DNA of 64,000 nucleotides. Origin: Ignavibacteria bacterium UBA7675 (GTDB lineage: Bacteria; Bacteroidota; Ignavibacteria; Kapaibacteriales; UB7675). Location: contig DLHF01000052.1 of the NCBI GenBank assembly GCA_002483085.1, positions 123,030-187,029 of the forward strand, given 5' to 3'. Both the position numbers and the translations under genes were made by a program. The notes below the pieces were generated by a model. That model worked only from the letters and a program-made list of their open reading frames with translations, was not told the DNA's origin and did not search any database. Below, piece after piece: positions 26,418 through 35,465 of this stretch (the first letter of the stretch is position 1; each line of letters starts with the position of its first letter).

Positions 26418-29201
26418 ATGAACGCATTTCTGAAGCCAGATGGCCGGTCAGCTATTCGCCTGCTATGGGTATGTGCTATGCTCTTTGTTTTGCTGTGGTC
26501 GGAGCCGCAGCAAGCGCAGGCAGCGCGAAGGCTTATCGACAGCCACGGACAGGACTTCTGGATTACGTTCCTGCCGAACTTCCACAACTACAAAGCTGAG
26601 CACTCTAACCGTTCGGACTCTCTGTATATCTTTGTTGCGGCTCTTCAGCCAACAAATGGTGTGATCACGTATTACAACCGGAGTGGCCAGGAGTTTCAGC
26701 AGAAATTTACTATTACCAATCCTGCGCAGATTTACAGCTTCCGTGTTCGCGATGCCGGTTTCGAACTGGAAGGCTTCAACGACAGCGGCACCTTTCTCGC
26801 CAATGGCGGGCAGGGCGAGCGCGTTGCCCCACAGTCGTTCCACGTCACTTCGGAAGAGGATGTCACAGTTTATGCCCTCAGCCAGGCTCAGTTGACAAGT
26901 GATGCTTTTATGGTGCTGCCTACCGATGCCGTTGGCAAGGACTATCTGATCATGTCGTATATGAGCAATGTTCAGTTGGGACCCCAAGGAAGCTCCACAC
27001 CTTCACAGTTCGCCATCGTAGCAACTGAAGATGGAACAACCGTGACAATTACACCCACAGGGCCTACATTTCTCAACAGAAGCGCGCCGCAGCAGGTAAC
27101 GCTGGATCAGGGCGACTGCTATCTCGTGCAGGCGTACATGGGGCCGAACGCTGACCAACCAACAGACCTGACAGGTACACGGGTGGAGTCGGATAAACCC
27201 ATTGCTGTATTTGCCGGACACCAGCGCACCAGCCTACCCGAATGGAGCGATAAGCAATCGCGTGATGTCCTTATCGAGCAAATGCCGCCGGTAGATACAT
27301 GGGGGCTGAGCGCTTTTATTACGCCGTATGAACAACCTAAAGGAACGAATATTCAAACAGTAAATGATCTGTTTCGCGTGCTGGCTGCGTTCGATAATAC
27401 GGAAGTGTTTATCGACGGAGTGCTTACTGCAACGCTGTCGGCAGGTGGCTATTATGAATCGGTGATTCGGCGTGCTTCTCACATTACTGCAAATGCTCCC
27501 GTGCTTGTAGCGCAGTTCAAGGAGTCGGCTTCCAGTGGCTTTGGCGGTGGAAGCACGAAGACTGGCGATCCGTTTCTCATGCTCATTCCTCCCAGCGAAC
27601 AGTTTCTCGGCTCGTACAGGTTTATCAATGTTCAGGCGATGGAAGACAATGGGTCTGGCCAGTCTGATATTACCTATGAGGAGCAATATGTGACAATTAT
27701 TGCTCCCGAAAGTAAGCTCGCCACAGTGCAGTTAGATGGTATTCCTGTCAATACGAGTACGTTTAATCCCATAGGTACATCCGGATATTCCTATGCTTCT
27801 GTTGGTGTAAGCGACGGTGTGCATACAGTGCGAGCCGACACGGGAATAGGCGTGTATGTGTACGGTTATGGAAAAGCCAACTCATATGGATATATCGGCG
27901 GCACAAACTTCAGCCCGGTAGATTTTCTTCCGCCTCGCATGGAACTGAAGGCGGGTTGTTTTGAAGTAACGGGCTTACTATTGGACGATTTGCCGAGCGA
28001 TTACCATATCGAGCTCGCCGATATTCCCGTAAGCGCTATGCAGAATGTCACTGTCACCGTTGACGAATTCAGAGAACTGCGCGATTCCATGCGGCTAACT
28101 GCGCGCCTTATTGATCCCTATACGGACGGCAGCTTTCGCATAGAGCTGTTAGATTCGAGCGCGTTGCGTATCGACACGGTAGTCGCAATCCCCGGCTTTA
28201 CCGTGCGCTCTGCACTTGCTTCCTCCAATACCGATATTCCGTATGAACGGCACAATGTAGAAGTTGGCAGTGTTGTCTGTGCCGATTATGTACTTACCAA
28301 TACCGGGGGATTTCCGCAAACAATTACATCGCTTTCATTTGCGCAATCCACGCCGGGCTTTACTGTGCAAACGCCGCTTCCCATTACTATTCCGCCAGGC
28401 GGCAACGCGACAGTGCGATTGTGTTTTTCTCCGCAGAAGCGCGGTTCGTTTAATGATACATTAGTAATCGGCAACACTTGCGCTAAGCGCACGACCTTTG
28501 CGTTTTCGGTGGTGACAGGCAGCGCAAAAATTACATTGCAGGTGCTGAATGCAAGCGCTAATCCCGGTAGATTGGTCGATATAAAAATTAAAATGCTGCA
28601 TGCCGATGGGCTCGATTGGTCGGGTGTTGACCAGCTTCAGGCAGTGCTACAGTACAATGCTTCTATTCTCGCATTTCGGGGAAAGCCTGCAGATGGCATC
28701 GCTTCTGTAGATGGGGCAGTAGGTACAGTGAGTTTCCAGATACCTGTTTCTCCGACCCGCGACTCAATTGTCGCTTCTCTGCGGTTCTATGCTGGTCTTG
28801 CCAGCGATTTGATCAGCAGTCTTGTGCTCGACACGGCGTTTGCCGAGGGCGGTGGAGCTGATGTAGAGCTGCTCCCTGGCGAATTTTTGCTCACGGGCAT
28901 TTGTTATGATGGCGGTGTTCGTTTGCTCAATCCCTCAGGGCGCATTGCACTTGCTCTGCCCCGGCCTAATCCTGCTTCGAACGCAACGGAAATTGATGTG
29001 GAAACTATCGAAGCAGGCCGTACTCAACTCGAAGTCGTGGACCTGCTCGGGCGCACTGTTGCAGTAGCGTTCGATGGCGAACTCGAAACAGGGCTGCATG
29101 TGATTTCTTTTGACGTAGGGCAGTTGGGAGCCGGAACGTATCATCTTGTACTAAAAACGCCGACAGAAATGATCGTGCAGCGTATGGAGGTCGTGCGATG
29201 A
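26418..29201 (+). CDS. T9SS-sorted surface protein with IgGFc-binding-like and cohesin-like domains
   Basis: A 927-residue protein. It has a signal peptide (to about 35, ending QAQAA) and an IgGFc-binding-like domain (about 40-500) with GQDFWITFLPNFHN and GVYVYGYGKANSYGYIGG. One choice-of-anchor-D-like domain follows (GGFPQTITSL, IPPGGNATVRLCF, IGNTCA). A region at about 710-830 resembles a cohesin/dockerin-type beta sandwich (ITLQVLNASANPGRLVDIKI). It ends in a T9SS sorting domain (LPRPNPASNATEIDV, then AGTYHLVL). The ribosome binding site GGAGG is strong. It overlaps the next OmpA-like gene by four bases, so the two are coupled. It is a paralogue of the 10503-14048 product. Confidence 0.87.
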   Translation: MNAFLKPDGRSAIRLLWVCAMLFVLLWSEPQQAQAARRLIDSHGQDFWITFLPNFHNYKAEHSNRSDSLYIFVAALQPTNGVITYYNRSGQEFQQKFTITNPAQIYSFRVRDAGFELEGFNDSGTFLANGGQGERVAPQSFHVTSEEDVTVYALSQAQLTSDAFMVLPTDAVGKDYLIMSYMSNVQLGPQGSSTPSQFAIVATEDGTTVTITPTGPTFLNRSAPQQVTLDQGDCYLVQAYMGPNADQPTDLTGTRVESDKPIAVFAGHQRTSLPEWSDKQSRDVLIEQMPPVDTWGLSAFITPYEQPKGTNIQTVNDLFRVLAAFDNTEVFIDGVLTATLSAGGYYESVIRRASHITANAPVLVAQFKESASSGFGGGSTKTGDPFLMLIPPSEQFLGSYRFINVQAMEDNGSGQSDITYEEQYVTIIAPESKLATVQLDGIPVNTSTFNPIGTSGYSYASVGVSDGVHTVRADTGIGVYVYGYGKANSYGYIGGTNFSPVDFLPPRMELKAGCFEVTGLLLDDLPSDYHIELADIPVSAMQNVTVTVDEFRELRDSMRLTARLIDPYTDGSFRIELLDSSALRIDTVVAIPGFTVRSALASSNTDIPYERHNVEVGSVVCADYVLTNTGGFPQTITSLSFAQSTPGFTVQTPLPITIPPGGNATVRLCFSPQKRGSFNDTLVIGNTCAKRTTFAFSVVTGSAKITLQVLNASANPGRLVDIKIKMLHADGLDWSGVDQLQAVLQYNASILAFRGKPADGIASVDGAVGTVSFQIPVSPTRDSIVASLRFYAGLASDLISSLVLDTAFAEGGGADVELLPGEFLLTGICYDGGVRLLNPSGRIALALPRPNPASNATEIDVETIEAGRTQLEVVDLLGRTVAVAFDGELETGLHVISFDVGQLGAGTYHLVLKTPTEMIVQRMEVVR

Positions 29202-31330
29202 AAAAGCTCTCCCTTGTTCTTCTTGGTTGCATTGTCGCCTGTGTCGCTGCTTCTGGGCAGCAGCCAATACGCTTTGGCGTGTACGGCGGTTATGGATTCA
29301 ATATGCACTCTGCTTCGTTCAGCGAGCTGCCGGGAGTGCCTTCGTGTTGTCCGCGCTTTGAAAGTGGCAATGGCACAGGCATGGCCTTTGGCGGATTGCT
29401 CAATGTTCCATTCACATCGCGGTTGTCGTTCGACTTACGCGCGGGCATGAACCAGCAAAGCGGAGTGCTCTCGGCGGAGGAAACAACTGGTGTCATTATC
29501 GCTGGAGTTCCCAAAAGTGGTGCATTTGAGCACACAATCGACGCCGATCTTACAGTTGTAGCCGCAGAGCCATCGGTTGCTGTTCGCGTGGTAGGAGGTT
29601 TATCATTTCGGGCAGGAGTGAGCGCCGGTGTACTTATTGGTAAAAAATATACACAGAAAGAGCAGATTATCAAGCCTGAACGCACGGCTACATTTGTGGA
29701 TGGAAATGGTAACGACACACACAGCCGTACACGGAATGAATCATCAGGCGATCTTCCCGGCGCTTCGCAATTTCAGGCTGCTGTGCTTGCAGGAGTGAGC
29801 TATGATATTCCGCTGACCGCCAGCCGTTCGCTGCTCGCCGCTCCAGAAATTACCTATACAGTTCCTCTTACATCGGTGCTGGCCAACGAAAGCTGGAAGG
29901 TGCAGACACTTCGCTTTGGTGTTGCTCTTAAATACGCTTCTGTCGATGCGCCGCCGGAGCCTGAAGCTCCTCGCATACAGCGCGTAGATACTACCCGTGT
30001 GCCGGTGCTGAGCATGGACAGTGTGCGATTTGCATTTGGAAAAGCTATCGAATACATGGACACTGTGCGCCAGGGCAAGCGCCTTCAAGTTCGGCGGATG
30101 GTCGCCCGGCGCGATACAATGTTTGTGCTGGCCGATCCGGCAGGACCGACGGCATCGCTTCTGGCAACGGCTGTGTACCCCGATGGCAGGCGCGAGGAGG
30201 CCGCGGGCATAAGCGTGGCTACGCGGTTTGTCAGCGAAGCGCTTCCCCTGCTTCCGTGTGTGTTCTTTGAACAGAGCTCGGCAAAGATACCCGAACGCTA
30301 CACCCGGCGTACATCGGGCGGTAAACTGCTTGTGCACGAAGAGCAGCGCGATCCGGTATTGCTACACCGCGATGTACTCAATGTAGTGGGCGAGAGAATG
30401 CGAAAGCTACAGGGAAGCACTCTTACTCTTATCGGCACTGCCGACCCTACAACTGAGCCGGGGCGCTGCGATCTGGCGCAGGAGCGTGCTGCTGCTGTGC
30501 GGGAGTATCTCGCCGATGTGTGGATGATTGATCCCTCGCGCATTGCTATTGCCGAAGGTGTACCGTGCGTGCCGCAAGCCGTTACCGAGTCGCCTAAAGA
30601 AGAAGGGTACATGGAAAACCGCCGCGTGGAATTCTTTGCTTCCGATGCACGTATTTTGGAAGCTGTGTGGTGTAAGCGCACTACCGAAGCCACTGATATA
30701 TCCCCGCCTGAGATTGAGTACGACCCGTCGGGCAGCACGCGCACGGGCATTCGCTCTTGGGCATTGGAAGTGTACCAAGGGCAGCGACGTATCTTTGCCG
30801 ATTCGGGAGACGGTGCGCCGGACTTGGTACGCCAGACGCTTACTACACAGGATGCCAATGCGCTTGTGGATGGCATTGGATTAGATGTGCGCTATCGCCT
30901 TGCTGATTCGCTCGGCAGGCTGAGCCAGGTTATTCATTCGATGCCTGTAGTGCGCGACACTGCCGATGTTGAGGTAGAGCGAATGTCGCTTATTTTGTTC
31001 GATATTTCGCAGGACCGTATCAGGGAAGACGCCCGTATAGAAATTATGAGCTTTCTGGCGGGAGTAGGGGCAGGCGATGAAGTAACAATCACGGGATACA
31101 CCGATATTCTCGGCAGCGATATCTATAACCGCGAGCTCTCCGAACGCCGAGCCCGCACCGTGTGCGACTTTATCCGGCAGGTGGTGCCAGAGGCCAACCT
31201 CGTAGAGTGTTTTGGCGTAGCTAATACCAAATTCCCCGCGCACATCTCGTCGTACAACAGTCCCGAAGAGCGATTCCTTTCGCGCACAGTGCAGCTAGAA
31301 ATTCACAGAAAGCTCAGCGGATTATACTGA
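29198..31330 (+). CDS. Outer-membrane beta-barrel protein with two OmpA-like domains
   Basis: A 710-residue protein with a signal peptide (MKKLSLVLLGCIVACVAASG). The region to about 250 resembles an outer-membrane beta barrel (GVYGGYGFNM, FGVALKYASV). Two OmpA-like domains follow. The first (about 390-490) has LTLIGTADPTTEPG and LAQERAAAVREYL; the second (about 600-705) has VTITGYTDILGSDIYNREL and SERRARTVCDF, the peptidoglycan-binding helix pattern. It probably bridges outer membrane and cell wall. ATGA overlap with the T9SS protein gene suggests a shared surface complex. A terminator follows. Confidence 0.87.
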   Translation: MKKLSLVLLGCIVACVAASGQQPIRFGVYGGYGFNMHSASFSELPGVPSCCPRFESGNGTGMAFGGLLNVPFTSRLSFDLRAGMNQQSGVLSAEETTGVIIAGVPKSGAFEHTIDADLTVVAAEPSVAVRVVGGLSFRAGVSAGVLIGKKYTQKEQIIKPERTATFVDGNGNDTHSRTRNESSGDLPGASQFQAAVLAGVSYDIPLTASRSLLAAPEITYTVPLTSVLANESWKVQTLRFGVALKYASVDAPPEPEAPRIQRVDTTRVPVLSMDSVRFAFGKAIEYMDTVRQGKRLQVRRMVARRDTMFVLADPAGPTASLLATAVYPDGRREEAAGISVATRFVSEALPLLPCVFFEQSSAKIPERYTRRTSGGKLLVHEEQRDPVLLHRDVLNVVGERMRKLQGSTLTLIGTADPTTEPGRCDLAQERAAAVREYLADVWMIDPSRIAIAEGVPCVPQAVTESPKEEGYMENRRVEFFASDARILEAVWCKRTTEATDISPPEIEYDPSGSTRTGIRSWALEVYQGQRRIFADSGDGAPDLVRQTLTTQDANALVDGIGLDVRYRLADSLGRLSQVIHSMPVVRDTADVEVERMSLILFDISQDRIREDARIEIMSFLAGVGAGDEVTITGYTDILGSDIYNRELSERRARTVCDFIRQVVPEANLVECFGVANTKFPAHISSYNSPEERFLSRTVQLEIHRKLSGLY

Positions 31331-31361
31331 TTATTGGGGGTTGGTACGCCGGTTCCCAATT

Positions 31362-31412
31362 GCCGGAGAAGAGTACATGCCGAGGCACATGGCTCTTTTC
31401 CGGCTTTTGTTT
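31362..31412 (+). terminator. Terminator after the OmpA-family gene
   Basis: Arms gccggagaagag (31362-31373) and ctcttttccggc (31393-31404) form a 12-bp stem with one G-T pair, followed by ttttgttt. Confidence 0.8.
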
Positions 31413-31431
31413 ATACGTGCGGGATGGGGCG

Positions 31432-31490
31432 AACAGCCACGCGGCGGGTGTGCAGCGCGGTGCGGAGACTATCGCGAGGCCGGAGATGCA
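31432..31490 (+). repeat. Intergenic repeat R1, copy 5
   Basis: It reads acagccacgcggcgggtgtg, cagcgcggtgcggagact and cgcgaggccggagatgcagg. It lies just after the terminator of the OmpA-family gene. The remaining 280 bases before 31771 show no gene. Confidence 0.7.
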
Positions 31491-31770
31491 GGCGTACTTG
31501 CGTACTTATAGTTTATCCGACCCACCGGCGCACACATTGCCGCAGTATCTGGGACATGGAGCATAAGGCTTGGATTCACCTGATGAGCCTATCATATCCA
31601 GCCTGCTTTCACCGAGCACAAGACTTTCTGCTACGAGTTCTTCTTATAAAAAATCGTAACCTGTCTTTCCCTCTTGGCAAGCGGGCGGGATTTCACTATT
31701 TTCGGCGCTCCGAATTCGTTGATGTAGCCGTAGAATACGATTTTTTTCGGCTACAGACAAAGGCAGAGAT

Positions 31771-32280
31771 ATGGAGCACTTGGCAGACAAAAGACTGATT
31801 GTGGGCTGGCGCGAATGGGTAGCATTGCCCGGGCTCGGCATCCCCGCACTCAAAGCAAAGATAGATACTGGCGCCCGCACATCGGCTTTGCATGCTTACA
31901 CGGTGGAGCCATTTACCGAAGCAGGCAGCGCGCGCGTGCGCTTTAGTATTCGCCCAATGAGAAAGCGGAAAGATCTTGAACTGCTATGCGAAGCGGATGT
32001 GTACGACCGCCGTGTCGTAAGTGATTCGGGTGGACATCGGGAGGAACGGTATATCATTCGCACGCCGCTGTCTATCGGCGGTAGGCAATGGGATATCGAG
32101 CTTTCCCTTACGAACCGCGATACCATGCTGTTCCGTATGCTTCTGGGGCGAACTGCGATGAGCAACCGCCTCGTTGTGGATCCGGAGCGGTCGTACTGTA
32201 CTGGAAAGTCCCTGAGGCACGCCTATCCGAAGAAACAACGCGCCGAGGTGAAACGGTACACAAATCCTGGCGCCGAGTAA
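31771..32280 (+). CDS. RimB/LysX-associated retropepsin-like zinc protease family protein
   Basis: A 169-residue protein of the PF05618 family (ATP-dependent zinc protease, RimB-like). The marker KIDTGARTSALHA contains the aspartic-protease-like DTGA signature, and RMLLGRTAM near the end is also conserved. In Pseudomonas the RimB member of this family is encoded with RimK and trims the glutamates RimK adds to ribosomal protein S6. Here it lies 125 bases before rimK on the same strand, the same pairing. It has no signal peptide, so it acts in the cytoplasm. Confidence 0.87.
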   Translation: MEHLADKRLIVGWREWVALPGLGIPALKAKIDTGARTSALHAYTVEPFTEAGSARVRFSIRPMRKRKDLELLCEADVYDRRVVSDSGGHREERYIIRTPLSIGGRQWDIELSLTNRDTMLFRMLLGRTAMSNRLVVDPERSYCTGKSLRHAYPKKQRAEVKRYTNPGAE

Positions 32281-32405
32281 AAGCCTGTATGCCCATATGC
32301 CGTCCCCGACAACCTCTTTCGACATATCATAGAAGAACCTTTCAGGTCCCTGCCTGTGCGATGGGGACACAACATCTAACGTCAATCTTTCTGCTGATTT
32401 ATCCC

Positions 32406-33311
32406 ATGAAGATCGGTATCCTTTCCCGAAAACCCGAGCTGTACTCTACGCGTCGTCTTGTAGAAGCTGCACAGCAACGGGGGCATGAAGTGCGCGTGAT
32501 CGACCCGCTGCGCTGCTACATGAATATTACATCGCACAATCCAAGCATTCATTATCGCGGTGAGCAGCTTGCCGGATTTGATGCTATTATCCCGCGTATC
32601 GGGGCGTCGGTAACGTTCTACGGAACGGCTGTTGTCCGGCAGTTCGAGATGATGAATGTGTATTGCGTGAACGAGTCGGTGGCGATTAGCCGTTCGCGTG
32701 ATAAACTGCGCTGTTTGCAGTTGCTGGCTCGCAAAGGTGTGGGCCTTCCCGTTACTGGGTTTGCAAACTCTACGATGTACACGCAGGACCTTATCAATAT
32801 CGTAGGAGGTGCTCCGCTTGTGATCAAGCTCCTGGAAGGTACGCAGGGCATCGGCGTTGTGCTGGCCGAAACACATCAGGCAGCCGAAAGCGTTATCGAG
32901 GCGTTTCGCGGTCTGAATGCAAATATTCTTGTGCAGGAGTTTATCAAAGAAGCAAAGGGTAGCGATATCCGCTGCCTTGTTGTTGGTGGCAAAGTTGTTG
33001 CGTCGATGATGCGTAAAAGCAAAGAAGGGGAGTTTCGCTCCAACCTTCACCGAGGTGGCACGGCTGCTCCAGTACGCATTTCCCCGGAAGAACGCGAGAC
33101 TGTTGTGCGGGCTGCAAAAATCATGGGGCTGAATGTTGCTGGGGTGGACATCCTGCGCTCTAATCACGGCGCTGTGGTAATGGAAGTCAATTCTTCCCCC
33201 GGCTTGGAAGGTATAGAAAAAGCAACTCGCAAGGATATATCGATGAAAATTATCGAATTTGTTGAGAAGCATGCCCAGCCGGGTAAGACCAGCACCCGGG
33301 GGAATGGATAG
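32406..33311 (+). CDS. rimK: ATP-grasp glutamate ligase RimK
   Basis: At 301 residues it has the normal RimK length. It adds glutamate residues to the C-terminus of ribosomal protein S6, and in some species makes poly-alpha-glutamate. Seen are KIGILSRKPELYSTRRL, the pre-ATP-grasp IPRIGASVTFYGTAVVRQFE, the ATP-grasp KLLEGTQGIGVVLAE, EFIKEAKGSDIRCLVVG, and the metal-binding VMEVNSSPGLEGIE. The ATG at 32406 fits the family start; the upstream extension of the frame is not real. Encoded with a RimB-like protease, suggesting reversible S6 modification. Confidence 0.95.
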   Translation: MKIGILSRKPELYSTRRLVEAAQQRGHEVRVIDPLRCYMNITSHNPSIHYRGEQLAGFDAIIPRIGASVTFYGTAVVRQFEMMNVYCVNESVAISRSRDKLRCLQLLARKGVGLPVTGFANSTMYTQDLINIVGGAPLVIKLLEGTQGIGVVLAETHQAAESVIEAFRGLNANILVQEFIKEAKGSDIRCLVVGGKVVASMMRKSKEGEFRSNLHRGGTAAPVRISPEERETVVRAAKIMGLNVAGVDILRSNHGAVVMEVNSSPGLEGIEKATRKDISMKIIEFVEKHAQPGKTSTRGNG

Positions 33312-33377
33312 GCATGGGGGCAGGAGCTTTTACTTTTACCGTAATAAGCTGCTGTTGTCAAGCTTTTGTGTTGGGTG

Positions 33378-33980
33378 CTATGAGCTGGCGTTTTCCACCG
33401 AGAAATTCAGCGGTTCGCCTGCATATCCACCGCGCATCACAACATCGAAGTTGCGGTATGATGATAGGTTGATCTGCGTTAGCTCATCGGTAAATTCGAC
33501 AGTTGTAGCAGTGGCACCTTTCTGCACGTCTATTGCTCTGCCAATATAGATCATGGGCCGGAAGGACAAGACGCCTTGTGCGTTTGGATACAGAGAAGGA
33601 ATCTGAGCGCACACGTGTTGATCTCTGTAGATATCTATATTGATAGAGCCATTCGGCAGCATGTTCCTTACAGTAACCGTGTTTGACTGCCCCGATTCGG
33701 AACTGCGCAACAGTTGGTTGCCCGAGGGAGTGCGGGTCATCACAAACAGCGCGCCCAGTTCTGCAAGCTGCATAGGGGTGTAATTGCCGTCGCTGTCGCC
33801 CACAACAATGTTCAGCGCTTGCGAATAGGTAAAAGGAAAAATGCTGCCCGAGCCGATGTTCTGGATAAGCCTCCATGCCACCACCCGTTCGCCGGGTACA
33901 GGAGCCGTACACGAAACTGCAATAATTGGGTTGTCCGTTGCCTGCGATTGGTTGACAAGCCGTATTCTAATGGTCGCCAT
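33378..33980 (-). CDS. Unknown protein, paralogue of the 34014-34616 gene
   Basis: A 200-residue protein with no signal peptide or membrane span. It is predicted largely beta from alternating hydrophobics. It aligns along its full length with the neighbouring gene: NQSQATDNPIIA near the start, VVAWRLIQNIGSGSIFPFTY, DGNYT, the YRDQHVCA motif, YIGRA, and a NFSVEN end. The start has AAAGGA upstream. Proteins of this layout occur in other Bacteroidota, sometimes with misleading dioxygenase labels; I cannot assign a function. It is third in a minus-strand set with its paralogue and an HExxH protein. Confidence 0.8.
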   Translation of the reverse strand: MATIRIRLVNQSQATDNPIIAVSCTAPVPGERVVAWRLIQNIGSGSIFPFTYSQALNIVVGDSDGNYTPMQLAELGALFVMTRTPSGNQLLRSSESGQSNTVTVRNMLPNGSINIDIYRDQHVCAQIPSLYPNAQGVLSFRPMIYIGRAIDVQKGATATTVEFTDELTQINLSSYRNFDVVMRGGYAGEPLNFSVENASS

Positions 33981-34013
33981 GAGACATCCTTTGTAGAAAC
34001 AGTAGAACTGTAA

Positions 34014-34616
34014 TTATTCCGGTCGATTGATATTTTCCACCGAAAATAGGAGCGGTGATTCCCCGCCGCCTTTCATCACGATATCGGCATTAGTAACACC
34101 GTTCAGGCTAATTCGCACTGGCTCGACGGCAAATACAGCCGATGTCGATATGTCTCCTTCCGTCACGCTCGCCGCCCTGCCGATGTACAGCAATGGTGCA
34201 AAGCTAAAGTTTACCCGCGTATTGGGTCGCAGGGGGCCGGACTTTGCACACACATTTTGATCCCTGTACAAGAACGCTGTTATTCTCCCCGACGGAAGAA
34301 GATTTTTCACCGAGATTGCATCTGGGTGAAGCGTTGTACCATCGTACACGAGCTGATTGCCCGATGCAGTGCTGCGCACCGAAAAGGCAGTGCCGAGCTG
34401 TGCTGAGAGCTGTGCCGTATAATTGCCATTGTCGTCGCTTGCTACCACTCCGAGCTCCGACGAATAGGTAAAGGGATAGTTGCTGCCTGGGCCGATATTG
34501 CGGATAATGTGCCATGCAACAACCGGCACGCCAGCGCTCGCCTCGGCGCAAGTAATTGCAATTATCGGATTGTCGGTTGCCTGCGACTGATTAATAAACC
34601 TTAAACTAATCACCAT
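34014..34616 (-). CDS. Unknown protein, paralogue of the 33378-33980 gene
   Basis: About 200 residues. It shares with its neighbour INQSQATDNPIIAI, VVAWHIIRNIGPGSNYPFTY, DGNYTAQ, YRDQNVCAK, YIGRAA and FSVEN, with many identical positions across the whole length, so the pair arose by tandem duplication. The start at 34616 has AGGAG nine bases upstream, and the frame extension to 34715 is not needed. No export signal is visible. The 33-base gap to the paralogue suggests one transcript. Function unknown. Confidence 0.8.
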   Translation of the reverse strand: MVISLRFINQSQATDNPIIAITCAEASAGVPVVAWHIIRNIGPGSNYPFTYSSELGVVASDDNGNYTAQLSAQLGTAFSVRSTASGNQLVYDGTTLHPDAISVKNLLPSGRITAFLYRDQNVCAKSGPLRPNTRVNFSFAPLLYIGRAASVTEGDISTSAVFAVEPVRISLNGVTNADIVMKGGGESPLLFSVENINRPE

Positions 34617-34770
34617 GAAAACTCCTGTAACTGTGTAGAAGTACGGGTATTTCTGCCCGGCTCCAGGAGCAGACACGGGCAACCTTGTAAGCGCCCGCCC
34701 TGCTTCCATCTGCACGATGAGCAGGGCTTGTGTCTGTGTCCCGGCTTTTATTTGTGAGTGACAATATTCT

Positions 34771-34828
34771 CAACTCAAAGCATTTTCAACTCAAAGCATT
34801 TTCAACTCAAAGCATTTTCAACTCAAAG
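34771..34828. repeat. 16-bp tandem repeat, almost four units
   Basis: The block caactcaaag begins at 34771, 34787, 34803 and 34819, with the unit caactcaaagcatttt. It lies between the HExxH gene and the paralogous pair, about 155 bases upstream of the start at 34616. Confidence 0.9.
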
Positions 34829-34891
34829 CGCTGTTTGCCTACAGCACTATGACCACCGCACTGTGCTTGGCTGCGCTCAGTATGCTACTGT

Positions 34892-35425
34892 TTACGCGGG
34901 TTCTGGCAGCACATCGTGCTCGCGCACCCAGCGAATCATATGCGGGAACGGCGGCACACCGAGCTCTTGGGCGAGTGCTCCTGTTGCAGTCATTTCTGCC
35001 CATTGAAGCCCCGGCACGCCGATGTTATGTCCACCCGTGAAATTCTGAATGAGCTGGACAGATCCTCCGTGATAGCCCTGCGGATGGAACACAATTGCCG
35101 GATCGATACCGAGATGGACAGCGGCTGCATACGACCAGGGCATGGCCATGAGTTCGCCTGCGTATTTAAGATCTTCTTCTGGATCGATATGGCCGTTTAG
35201 TGTTTTGCGATAAGAAGGCGGAGCTACTGCCACATGGCCAGCTTCGTGAAGCAGATCGCCGGGGTACAGAAGCTTTTCCTTATCTACGGCAAGGCCTTCA
35301 TTTTCGATAGTAATTCCCGGCAGAACCGTCTCCCCTTCGAGTGTACGAAAAACGACTGGAACACCGATGCTATTCAGAAAATCGACAATAGTCGTCGTGA
35401 TATCGTTCTGATTTGTCGTCTCCAT
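34892..35425 (-). CDS. HExxH-motif protein, putative metallopeptidase
   Basis: A 177-residue soluble protein. The motif LLHEAGHVAV matches the zinc-binding HExxH helix of metallopeptidases, and ELMAMPWSYAAAVHLG downstream could supply a third ligand (Glu or His). A glycine/histidine-rich stretch (FHPQGYHGGSVQ) follows. There is no signal peptide. It lies upstream of the two paralogous unknown genes on the same strand, so a shared function is possible. Whether it is catalytic is not shown; the HExxH motif alone occurs by chance in some families, but the LHEAGH context is typical. Confidence 0.75.
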   Translation of the reverse strand: METTNQNDITTTIVDFLNSIGVPVVFRTLEGETVLPGITIENEGLAVDKEKLLYPGDLLHEAGHVAVAPPSYRKTLNGHIDPEEDLKYAGELMAMPWSYAAAVHLGIDPAIVFHPQGYHGGSVQLIQNFTGGHNIGVPGLQWAEMTATGALAQELGVPPFPHMIRWVREHDVLPEPA

Positions 35426-35465
35426 AGTGCGACCTTTGCTGATAGAATGAGTGAATAATGCCGCT

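Noticed and set aside
34771..34828. CRISPR array
   Set aside because: Units are contiguous 16-bp tandem repeats without spacers.
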